A stretch of 6,133 bases of DNA from Pirellulaceae bacterium (GTDB lineage Bacteria; Planctomycetota; Planctomycetia; Pirellulales; Pirellulaceae), in contig JABDKS010000383.1 of NCBI GenBank assembly GCA_013002105.1, positions 1 through 6,133 of the forward strand. The letters are read 5' to 3'. A program made the position numbers and the translations under genes. Positions 1-5,113 of the stretch are shown piece by piece; within the stretch, counting starts at the first letter, position 1, and every line of letters starts with the position of its first letter. The notes beneath the pieces were generated by a model, which saw only the letters and a list, made by a program, of their open reading frames with translations, made no database searches and was not told the origin of the DNA.

Positions 1-160
1 GATCATTCCTGTGTCACGTAGATGGGAAATCATTCGGATTTGAAAAGTCTGATTTCGCCGTCATCTCGTCACTCGAAAGCTCGGCGGCTAAGCCTTTGGA
101 ACCCCGACGATGCAGGGTCAATAGAAACATTGTTGGTAGGACTGCCTACCTATTCGCAGT
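1..160. other. Non-coding stretch at left edge with small inverted repeats
   Basis: I see no gene here. The stretch lies beyond the terminator of the YciF-like gene. It contains a perfect 6-bp inverted repeat, GGTAGG (135-140) and CCTACC (145-150), with a 4-nt loop. It also contains a CGCCG/CGGCG pair (56-60 with 82-86) and an ACCC/GGGT pair (101-104 with 115-118). Neither strand has a T-run directly after the 135-150 hairpin, so it is not a clear terminator. It could be the 3' end of a gene to the left or a small structured RNA, but nothing here proves either. Confidence 0.4.
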
Positions 161-216
161 AAAAAATCAGCGGCGACTGGACCCATCGTCACGATTCCGA
201 CGAGGGCTCCAGTCGC
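161..216 (-). terminator. Intrinsic terminator of the YciF-like gene
   Basis: Read on the minus strand, a long stem-loop starts 25 nt after the stop of the YciF-like gene. The outer arms are 9 bp (208-216 with 173-181). The stem continues through three C-G pairs (204-206 with 182-184) and a 5-bp inner stem (199-203 with 186-190) around an 8-nt loop. Only two single-base bulges interrupt it (185 and 207). A run of six T (161-166, read as T on this strand) follows about 6 nt after the stem. About 17 base pairs followed by a T-run is a textbook factor-independent terminator. Confidence 0.85.
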
Positions 217-241
217 ACCGATTAACTTGGAATTGATCAGG

Positions 242-736
242 TTACGCTGTCATCGCTTCGAAGTTGATGTGGCGTTCTGCAAGACGTGACAATTTCTTGT
301 CTGCCGCACCTTCCTCATCCAGCGTTGACTGCAGCAAGTCGGCGGCTTTGTAATCACCCAGCTTTTCTGCGTAAGTTCGTGCAGTACCATAGCCCGCCAT
401 CTCGTAGTGCTCGACACGTTGCGAAGCAGCGATCAGTGCAGCATCCAAAACCTCCGGCTCGATGTCCTCTTTCAGTAGATCGCTCGCTTCTTCGATCAAT
501 CCCTCCATCGCAGCACATTTGTGTCCACCTGGATGAAACTCCAACGACGCGAACACCGTCTCCAAGCGTTGAATGTGATTTCGCGTTTCCTCCAGGTGAT
601 CGTTGAACGCACGCTTCAAGTTGTCGTCACTTGCCGCCTGAGCCATTTTTGGCAACGCATCCAGAAGTTGCGTTTCGGCGCTATAGAGGTCTTTCAGTTC
701 GTGTACGTAGAGCTTCTTGAGTGAATCCAGTTTCAT
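242..736 (-). CDS. YciF-like (DUF892) ferritin-fold stress protein
   Basis: The 164-residue product matches the YciE/YciF family (DUF892), whose members form a four-helix ferritin-like bundle that can hold a di-iron centre. They are usually stress-induced and cytosolic, and their exact reaction is unsettled. The protein is full length for the family. It opens with the typical start (LYVHELKDLYSAETQLLDAL, residues 9-28). Likely metal-ligand positions are E21, E50 and H54 in HLEETRNHI, E109/H110/E112 in the third helix (RVEHYEMAGYGTA), and E141/E142 in LDEEGAADKKL. I assign these by family pattern, not by structure. The start is backed by GGAG 7 nt upstream. A strong terminator lies just after the stop, and the next gene on this strand is almost 500 bp away, so this looks like a single-gene unit. 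There is no signal peptide or membrane segment. The family call is firm; the role is not. Confidence 0.93.
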   Translation of the reverse strand: MKLDSLKKLYVHELKDLYSAETQLLDALPKMAQAASDDNLKRAFNDHLEETRNHIQRLETVFASLEFHPGGHKCAAMEGLIEEASDLLKEDIEPEVLDAALIAASQRVEHYEMAGYGTARTYAEKLGDYKAADLLQSTLDEEGAADKKLSRLAERHINFEAMTA

Positions 737-743
737 TGTTCTG

Positions 744-747
744 CTCC
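744..747 (-). promoter_or_regulatory. Ribosome binding site of the YciF-like gene
   Basis: On the minus strand this reads GGAG, 7 nt before the ATG at 736-734. This is good spacing and supports that start. No convincing -35/-10 pair was found further upstream. Confidence 0.65.
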
Positions 748-840
748 GCGATGGATTAAAAAGGGGTTGATTTCTTACCCTGAAAATTGGCTTGGTGCCG
801 CGAGGCGCGGAAACTGTCTGCGTGCCATTTCAATGAAAGT

Positions 841-858
841 TAGTCACCGTTCTGACTA
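841..858. repeat. Perfect 6-bp inverted repeat upstream of the YciF-like gene
   Basis: TAGTCA (841-846) and TGACTA (853-858) are exact reverse complements around a 6-nt spacer, ccgttc. The dyad lies about 105 bp upstream of the YciF-like start codon. It could be a regulator site or a small hairpin. Neither side has a T-run, so a terminator is unlikely. Confidence 0.4.
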
Positions 859-1184
859 GAGTTGGTAGAGATTGCACGGCGGCGGTTTCCGACGCCTCGA
901 GACACCGACGCTCACATAACGCACATAGGGTGCCAATCGCGCTGGAATTCTGGCCGAAGATTTCGGATTACCGCGAACGTGCAAAATCGCCAGGAATCGA
1001 GACCGCCTAAACCACAGACGGTTCATCAGGAATGTAGACTCGAACGATTCGCAGTCCGGTTGGTCGAAAACGACCCACCGGAATAGGAGCAACGTCCCTT
1101 TGCGGTCGCTGACACCAGTTTACGAAACCCGGCTTGCGGGGGCCTTTGACAAGCAGACCGGCTGCCTCGAACCTCTCTGGAACA

Positions 1185-1210
1185 GATTCGGCCGTAGCAA
1201 CAGCCGAATC
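1185..1210 (-). terminator. Hairpin downstream of the acetyltransferase gene, possible terminator
   Basis: GATTCGGC (1185-1192) and GCCGAATC (1203-1210) form a perfect 8-bp stem with a 10-nt loop, starting 15 nt after the acetyltransferase stop codon. Position and strength fit a transcript end. However, neither strand has a T-run after the stem, so it would be an atypical terminator or a 3'-end protecting hairpin. Confidence 0.4.
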
Positions 1211-1224
1211 AACCTTCCAATTGC

Positions 1225-2463
1225 TTAGCTCCGTGCGTGCTGCGACGGCGTTGGCACCAATGGTTCATCCGTGGTCATGACCAGCGGCGCGATGTCGGCA
1301 TCCCGCCGCGTCGAAGCATTAGCCGTTTCCAGGTATTTCGCTGCACCAGGTCGGATCGGTTCGGACACAGCGTTCGTTCGACGCATAGACTTTGCTAACC
1401 GTCGGGCAAATTTGAAACCACGCATCAGCCAGTTGGAATACGGGCCGCCAATCGCGACATAACAACGACTCGATCGATAGGACCGTGTAATCCACTTCGC
1501 CTTCGCTTCACACAACACTCCTAACGTGTCGAGCATCTCGGCGGCTGGATCCTGATGATACTGCTCTAGCTGGATACAACGCAAAACACGTCCCGGAGAA
1601 AAGCGATCGAAGGCGGGATCGAAACTGATTTTGTGCGAGAAACAGGTCGCCTTGGAGTAATGGCAATACTCAAACGCGATGATCTGGTCGTCCAATTTCA
1701 GCAACCACAGATCGAGCATCCCACCGTCACGCATTATCCGTGCTTCTTGGTGGTAGTATTCGGCCAACCCCGGGCTCTTTAAGATCGAGGTGCCGTTGTC
1801 ACCCTTCCACCCCTTATCTTCGATCACGTAACAGGCTTCCAGCACTTGATGCAGTTCGTCATCGGACGGTTCTCGTAGCCGCTGGACCTCCACCGTCCCT
1901 TGGGCCTCCAGCTTTTTACGGCATCGTTTGATCGCACTGCGGTGGTTTCGAGACCAACTGCGTGTGTAAGCGTCCCAATCATGCAGGATGTCAACAATTC
2001 CCACATCATGTCCGTCACTCTGATGTGATTCCCTGCCGGATCGCTCGAACGAATCGATCATGCGTTGCCACCGCGGGCTGTCGATCTGGACGCCCTCAAA
2101 TGCTGCGAGGCATCCGGGTAGCCGCGTGACATGGTCCACGATCAATTTTGTGGCGGCATCGACATCACATTTGGGATCGATCAACAAATCGCCGGCACCG
2201 ACCGTGCAGTTTGTCGGTAATCGATAGACCGTTACGAAACGGACGCTGGTGTCTTTGACTAGGGGCAACGCAGCCACAAACCGTTGGTCGTCGTGAACGA
2301 CCAAGGCTTGGAACTCATTCTCACCCGCAAACGTTTGGCACCACAGTTCGATGCCATTGGCCCGATTTGACGGTAGCCGCACGCCACTTCGTCGCCACAA
2401 GTCGTCCCATGCATCAGCGCGGACGGACAGTTCGTTCAGGTCTAACGTGGTCAGGTGGAGCAT
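1225..2463 (-). CDS. GNAT acetyltransferase, FemAB/BioF2-like (CelD/BcsL type)
   Basis: The 412-residue product resembles the BioF2-like acetyltransferases (PF13480-type, often named CelD/BcsL). These fold as a double GNAT domain related to FemAB and transfer acyl or aminoacyl groups, in several cases during exopolysaccharide or cell-envelope synthesis. The N-terminal half (about 5-130) has the typical opening (ADAWDDLWRRS at 16-26, then VVHDDQRFVAALPL at 55-68). The core domain (about 165-310) contains the basic helix around SRNHRSAIKRCRKKL (171-185), then GWKGDNGTSI (218-227), and FDPAFDRFSPGRVL (281-294), the latter probably near the cofactor site. From about residue 355 to the end is a basic, then Ser/Thr/Pro-rich tail with no recognised domain. 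No signal peptide or membrane helix is seen. There is no Shine-Dalgarno sequence before the ATG; the start is chosen because the family homology begins within the first residues. The gene lies 187 bp downstream of the SBP56-like gene on the same strand. The acceptor substrate cannot be read from the sequence. Confidence 0.88.
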   Translation of the reverse strand: MLHLTTLDLNELSVRADAWDDLWRRSGVRLPSNRANGIELWCQTFAGENEFQALVVHDDQRFVAALPLVKDTSVRFVTVYRLPTNCTVGAGDLLIDPKCDVDAATKLIVDHVTRLPGCLAAFEGVQIDSPRWQRMIDSFERSGRESHQSDGHDVGIVDILHDWDAYTRSWSRNHRSAIKRCRKKLEAQGTVEVQRLREPSDDELHQVLEACYVIEDKGWKGDNGTSILKSPGLAEYYHQEARIMRDGGMLDLWLLKLDDQIIAFEYCHYSKATCFSHKISFDPAFDRFSPGRVLRCIQLEQYHQDPAAEMLDTLGVLCEAKAKWITRSYRSSRCYVAIGGPYSNWLMRGFKFARRLAKSMRRTNAVSEPIRPGAAKYLETANASTRRDADIAPLVMTTDEPLVPTPSQHARS

Positions 2464-2478
2464 GATCGGTTCGGCACG

Positions 2479-2509
2479 AGGTTTTTACGCGGACTATTAG
2501 CGAAAACCT
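2479..2509 (-). promoter_or_regulatory. Hairpin in the leader of the acetyltransferase gene
   Basis: AGGTTTT (2479-2485) pairs perfectly with AAAACCT (2503-2509). Inside, CGC (2488-2490) pairs with GCG (2500-2502), leaving a 2-nt bulge and a 9-nt loop. Read on the minus strand it ends 15 nt before the acetyltransferase ATG, with a T-rich first arm and an A-rich second arm. It could hold back translation, act as an attenuator, or be a DNA dyad overlapping the promoter. The structure is directly visible; any role is inferred. Confidence 0.4.
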
Positions 2510-2618
2510 AGCCTACGAAGACGCATGGTTCCCCGCCGACGGTCATGTTGTAACGACTGTATCGATCATTTCCTCAATATTCATCCCGCTTTTCGATCCG
2601 CATCCGACCCACGCGTTA

Positions 2619-2629
2619 CGGGAGTCCCG
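2619..2629 (-). terminator. Small GC hairpin after the SBP56-like gene, weak terminator candidate
   Basis: CGGGA (2619-2623) and TCCCG (2625-2629) form a near-continuous palindrome. As RNA it gives a 4-bp stem with a 3-nt loop, starting 21 nt after the SBP56-like stop. There is no T-run behind it, so it may only slow the polymerase, and read-through into the acetyltransferase gene remains possible. Confidence 0.25.
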
Positions 2630-2650
2630 AATCGACGTGCTGTGGCAGCT

Positions 2651-4090
2651 TTACACCCAGATATCCGAAGTACTGTCGCCACCGGGAAAACGGATTTCGT
2701 GAGCTCGTGCCGGCCCCCAGGGCTCGCCACCAAAGTCGACTTGAAATGGGGCGTGCAACGACATCCCACCGTTGTCCGTATCACAGTCGATCTGTAGCAG
2801 CCACGATCCCTGTTGCGCCATCTTGGGATAAAACTGATTGTCCCAAACACTGTATAGAGAACTGGTGACGTACAGTCGCTTCCCATCCAGGCTCAACTGC
2901 AACATTTGCGGCCCGCCCCCTTCGATACTCCCTTTGGCCGGCTCGTGTCCGATCACGCCTCCCAACCAAATTTGGCCCACCAGTTTTGGATTTGCCGGAT
3001 CGCTCACATCGTATTGACGAATGTCACCGTGCAACCAATTCGAAAAGTACAAATAGCGATCATCTAACGACAGTACTAAATCGGTAATTAGGCCTGGCAC
3101 AGGAAACGGCCACCCTTGGGTTTCGACCGGATCAACCTGAATCACATTCTCCGTAACCCACTCGTCTTCCGGTCGGTTCCAGTGAAAGATCGCGCTGCTG
3201 AGCGCCGCCCCGACAAAACCGTGAGTGCTGTCGGGGTCATGGTGGAATCGAACTTCCAACGGAATCAAACCACCCTTGCCCAAGTCAACCGATTGTTCGA
3301 TGCGTCGCTCGGACCAGTCCCAAAAGTGAAGATGCCGACCGTATTTGCCCGCTTGGACATGCTCCAATTTGAACCCTTGTTTAACCGTGTTCGGGGCCGC
3401 CCATTCGCTGCTGACCATCACATTGTGGCGCGGTTGGTACCAAAAGTCGTAATTGTAGTTCATCGCGTCGAGTGATTTTTCCCAGCGTCCCGCGATATTG
3501 AACTCCGCGTCGATCTCCAAAAAACCGCCCGGTGCGTTGCCGTCGGCGTCACCGAGCATGGAAATCATAATCATCCCATCGGCACGGCAGTGAACCGTGT
3601 GCGGCGTCGACAAGTTCGCCTTCTTTGCGATTGCATCACCGGAGATCGTCTTATGAAGTTTCAAGTCGGTTGGGTCGACTGCGTCAATGATGTAGATATT
3701 GCCCGACGCCAATCCCGGCACAATCAAAAAGCGACGGTGCGCGTCACCGTGGCAACTGCTGCAGGCGTTCCAGCCGTAGTGATGAAGCTCGTCACCGGCG
3801 CTGGGCATGCGAAATCGCGAAACAACCGTGCCGTAGGTTTTGGAATCGGGATCCACATCCACTGTCGCCATATAATCGGGATGTTTCGATGGAGTCCCCA
3901 CCAAAATAACAGGCACGAACGCGTACTTTTCACGCGGCGATTTCATCGCATCGTCAATCGTCGCGTAAGTCGGTAAGCACTGCTCGTGATCATGATCATG
4001 CTCCTGCTCGGCAGCTAACAGCGGATCAATCGAGGTGCTCGCGATAGCACCGGCAGCAGCAATGCTGCCCAAAAAGTCGCGACGTTTCAT
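2651..4090 (-). CDS. Tat-exported selenium-binding protein 56 / methanethiol oxidase-like
   Basis: The 479-residue product belongs to the SBP56 family. Characterised members (bacterial MtoX, human SELENBP1) oxidise methanethiol with O2 to formaldehyde, hydrogen sulfide and hydrogen peroxide, and the bacterial enzyme is a periplasmic copper protein. The N-terminus is a twin-arginine signal (MKRRDFLG, then an Ala-rich stretch and LLAAEQ near residue 29), so the protein is probably exported folded. The family core follows: DELHHYGWNACSSCHGD (100-116) with the conserved Cys pair 110/113, TPHTVHC (163-168), DFWYQPRHNVM (215-225), LIPLEVRFHHDPD (275-287), YFSNWLHGDIRQYD (348-361), GGPQMLQLSLDGKRLY (392-407), and the full C-terminus AHEIRFPGGDSTSDIWV (463-479). 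The conserved His residues 164, 167, 283, 284 and 464 are candidate metal ligands. The mature N-terminus carries a His/Asp run (residues 30-36). A longer in-frame start at 4201 exists, but the one chosen has a good ribosome site and the Tat motif directly at its start. The stop is intact. The sulfur substrate here is inferred. Confidence 0.95.
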   Translation of the reverse strand: MKRRDFLGSIAAAGAIASTSIDPLLAAEQEHDHDHEQCLPTYATIDDAMKSPREKYAFVPVILVGTPSKHPDYMATVDVDPDSKTYGTVVSRFRMPSAGDELHHYGWNACSSCHGDAHRRFLIVPGLASGNIYIIDAVDPTDLKLHKTISGDAIAKKANLSTPHTVHCRADGMIMISMLGDADGNAPGGFLEIDAEFNIAGRWEKSLDAMNYNYDFWYQPRHNVMVSSEWAAPNTVKQGFKLEHVQAGKYGRHLHFWDWSERRIEQSVDLGKGGLIPLEVRFHHDPDSTHGFVGAALSSAIFHWNRPEDEWVTENVIQVDPVETQGWPFPVPGLITDLVLSLDDRYLYFSNWLHGDIRQYDVSDPANPKLVGQIWLGGVIGHEPAKGSIEGGGPQMLQLSLDGKRLYVTSSLYSVWDNQFYPKMAQQGSWLLQIDCDTDNGGMSLHAPFQVDFGGEPWGPARAHEIRFPGGDSTSDIWV

Positions 4091-4097
4091 CGTGATG

Positions 4098-4104
4098 CCT
4101 CTCT
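4098..4104 (-). promoter_or_regulatory. Ribosome binding site that fixes the SBP56-like start
   Basis: On the minus strand this reads AGAGAGG, 7 nt before the ATG at 4090-4088. It decides between this start and a longer in-frame ATG at 4201, which would put 37 extra residues in front of the Tat signal. Confidence 0.75.
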
Positions 4105-4122
4105 GAACGGGGCCTTTTAAAG

Positions 4123-4138
4123 TACATGGTCCATTGTA
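4123..4138 (-). promoter_or_regulatory. -10-like box inside a dyad upstream of the SBP56-like gene
   Basis: On the minus strand TACAAT (4138-4133) matches five of six bases of the bacterial -10 consensus and would place the transcript start near 4126, giving a leader of about 36 nt. No good -35 box sits 17 nt further up. The -10 box is one arm of a near-perfect dyad: TACATGG (4123-4129) against CCA-TGTA (4131-4138, one extra base). A dyad over a -10 box is typical of a repressor site, but this is inference. Confidence 0.35.
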
Positions 4139-4171
4139 TGCCATTGCGACAGCCACTCGATCCGCCGGTCG

Positions 4172-4196
4172 GTTGCGCAGTCGGATTCCGACCAAC
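4172..4196. repeat. Inverted repeat in the SBP56/deaminase divergent region
   Basis: GTCGG (4180-4184) and CCGAC (4188-4192) are exact reverse complements around ATT. The pairing extends with GTTG (4172-4175) to CAAC (4193-4196) across a 4-nt one-sided bulge. It lies roughly 45-70 bp upstream of the proposed SBP56-like transcript start, where an activator or second repressor site could be. There is no T-run, so a terminator is unlikely. Confidence 0.35.
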
Positions 4197-4478
4197 GCCA
4201 AATCCCAACCGACAAACGTCCAATGCCATCACTCCTGCGAGTTTGAAGGAGAAAAGCGACCCACCGATCACAGCCATCGCGATCAGGCGGCATGAACTGG
4301 CATCGTTTTTGCATCAACGTGCTCGGGATACTCTTAGCCAGTCGCTTCAAATCTCGCCGCCTCGCAGAAGGCACCCCATCGGGCAGATTTGTATTGTGAC
4401 CGTTGTGGCATTAGGTATCGCCATTGACCAACCAATTACCCCGTCTGCCACTGCGTTCCCCTCGTAATACAGTCCACC

Positions 4479-4988
4479 ATGAATTATTCCGACACTGCGG
4501 GCGACACGGCACCTGCCCATGACATCGCGTCCGAAACACTCTGCCGTTGGATGGATTGTGTCGTCGACCGGGCATGGCAAGGAGTGGCCGAAGGACAAAG
4601 TCCGTTTGCCGCCGCGATCTATGGACCCGACGGTACTCAGCTATCCTTAGAGAACAACATCGTCAAGGCATCCGGGCAGCCATCACGACACGCCGAAGTT
4701 TGCGCGATTGATTCGGCATGTCAACAACTCGGTCAATGCAAATTAGACGATTGCTGGCTACTCGCGACCGGCGAACCCTGCCCCATGTGTGCGGCCACCG
4801 CGGCGATGGCAGACATCCATCGAATCGTCTTTGGTGCCTCCGCTGATGTCATTTCGCAAGCAGGTTACGCGACGCTGGAATTGGACTGCGAGAAGTTCTA
4901 CGAGCTTACCGATCATCAACCATTGTTGATCGGCGGCGTTCAACAAACGCGGTGTGAAGAATTACTTTTGAAAAATCCTAAGCGATGA
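4479..4988 (+). CDS. Zinc-dependent nucleoside/base deaminase (CDA superfamily)
   Basis: The 169-residue product is a cytidine-deaminase-superfamily enzyme of the TadA/guanine deaminase branch, which hydrolytically removes an amino group from a base, nucleoside or tRNA adenosine. The zinc signature is complete: H71-A-E73, with E73 the proton shuttle, and P100-C101-P-M-C104, which gives C101 and C104 as ligands. SPFAAAIYGPDG (41-52) is the usual strand before the active site, and N60 is a candidate base-contact residue. The stretch from HAEVCAID to GEPCPMC with LDDCW between (71-104) recalls bacterial guanine deaminases. The ending GGVQQTRCEELL (152-163) is more like TadA-type nucleoside deaminases. 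The substrate is therefore left open. The length is normal and about 25 residues precede the catalytic domain. There is no Shine-Dalgarno sequence before the ATG; another Met at residue 25 would still keep the domain intact. The gene is divergent from the SBP56-like gene and 125 bp upstream of the next plus-strand gene. Confidence 0.9.
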   Translation: MNYSDTAGDTAPAHDIASETLCRWMDCVVDRAWQGVAEGQSPFAAAIYGPDGTQLSLENNIVKASGQPSRHAEVCAIDSACQQLGQCKLDDCWLLATGEPCPMCAATAAMADIHRIVFGASADVISQAGYATLELDCEKFYELTDHQPLLIGGVQQTRCEELLLKNPKR

Positions 4989-5113
4989 CGCGTGAGAAAA
5001 ACGTTTGCTTTTGTTATATGGAAATCGATTTGCTAGGGTCCCGATTCACCGCTGATGCTTGGCTCGGCTTTTCAATTTAATCAAACGCCGTTCTTGGAAC
5101 CCGCGAGAACAAG

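Larger units (their letters stand above)
737..1224. other. 488-bp intergenic gap without a convincing gene
   Basis: This separates the end of the acetyltransferase gene from the start of the YciF-like gene. Both strands stay open for about 75 codons over roughly 856-1092. The predicted peptides are arginine-rich and low in ordinary protein character, have no recognisable motif and no ribosome site, and mirror each other, so I do not call them. The stretch holds the YciF-like leader, a small GC hairpin (CCGCG 798-802 with CGCGG 806-810), a dyad at 841-858, and a hairpin at 1185-1210. Confidence 0.5.
4091..4478. other. 388-bp divergent intergenic region
   Basis: This lies between the minus-strand SBP56-like gene and the plus-strand deaminase gene, so it should contain both promoters. 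Several open frames cross it on both strands. Their peptides are rich in Pro, Arg and Ser, show no motif, conflict with each other and overlap the ribosome site or promoter, so I reject them. Besides the SBP56-side signals listed separately, nothing convincing is seen around 4200-4460. Confidence 0.5.

Noticed and set aside
50..155. Cyclic-di-GMP (GEMM) riboswitch.
   Set aside because: Short blocks are similar, but the GCAAACC block and its pairing stem are missing and the CGAAAG does not close a proper hairpin, so it is not called as a feature.
856..1092. Two mirror open frames of about 75 codons.
   Set aside because: No ribosome site, motif or recognisable homology; both strands being open points to base composition and not to a gene.
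3740..3770. CSSCH in the SBP56-like protein fits the CXXCH heme-c motif.
   Set aside because: The CSSC block with following GD is a conserved part of the SBP56 family, including eukaryotic members that are not cytochromes. The motif match is coincidental.
4091..4201. Longer SBP56-like start at 4201 adding 37 residues.
   Set aside because: It would place the Tat signal internally, while the ATG at 4090 has AGAGAGG 7 nt upstream and begins exactly with the Tat motif.
4240..4255. Strong Shine-Dalgarno-like GAAGGAG near 4245.
   Set aside because: No start codon follows at a usable distance.
4126..4467. Open frame of 113 codons on the plus strand between the SBP56-like and deaminase genes.
   Set aside because: It has a Pro/Arg/Ser-rich peptide, no motif and no ribosome site, and it overlaps the SBP56-like promoter dyads.
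4989..5113. Promoter for the unknown gene (TTGTTA, 17 nt, TAGGGT near 5013-5041).
   Set aside because: Only four and three of six consensus bases match, which is expected by chance in AT-rich DNA.
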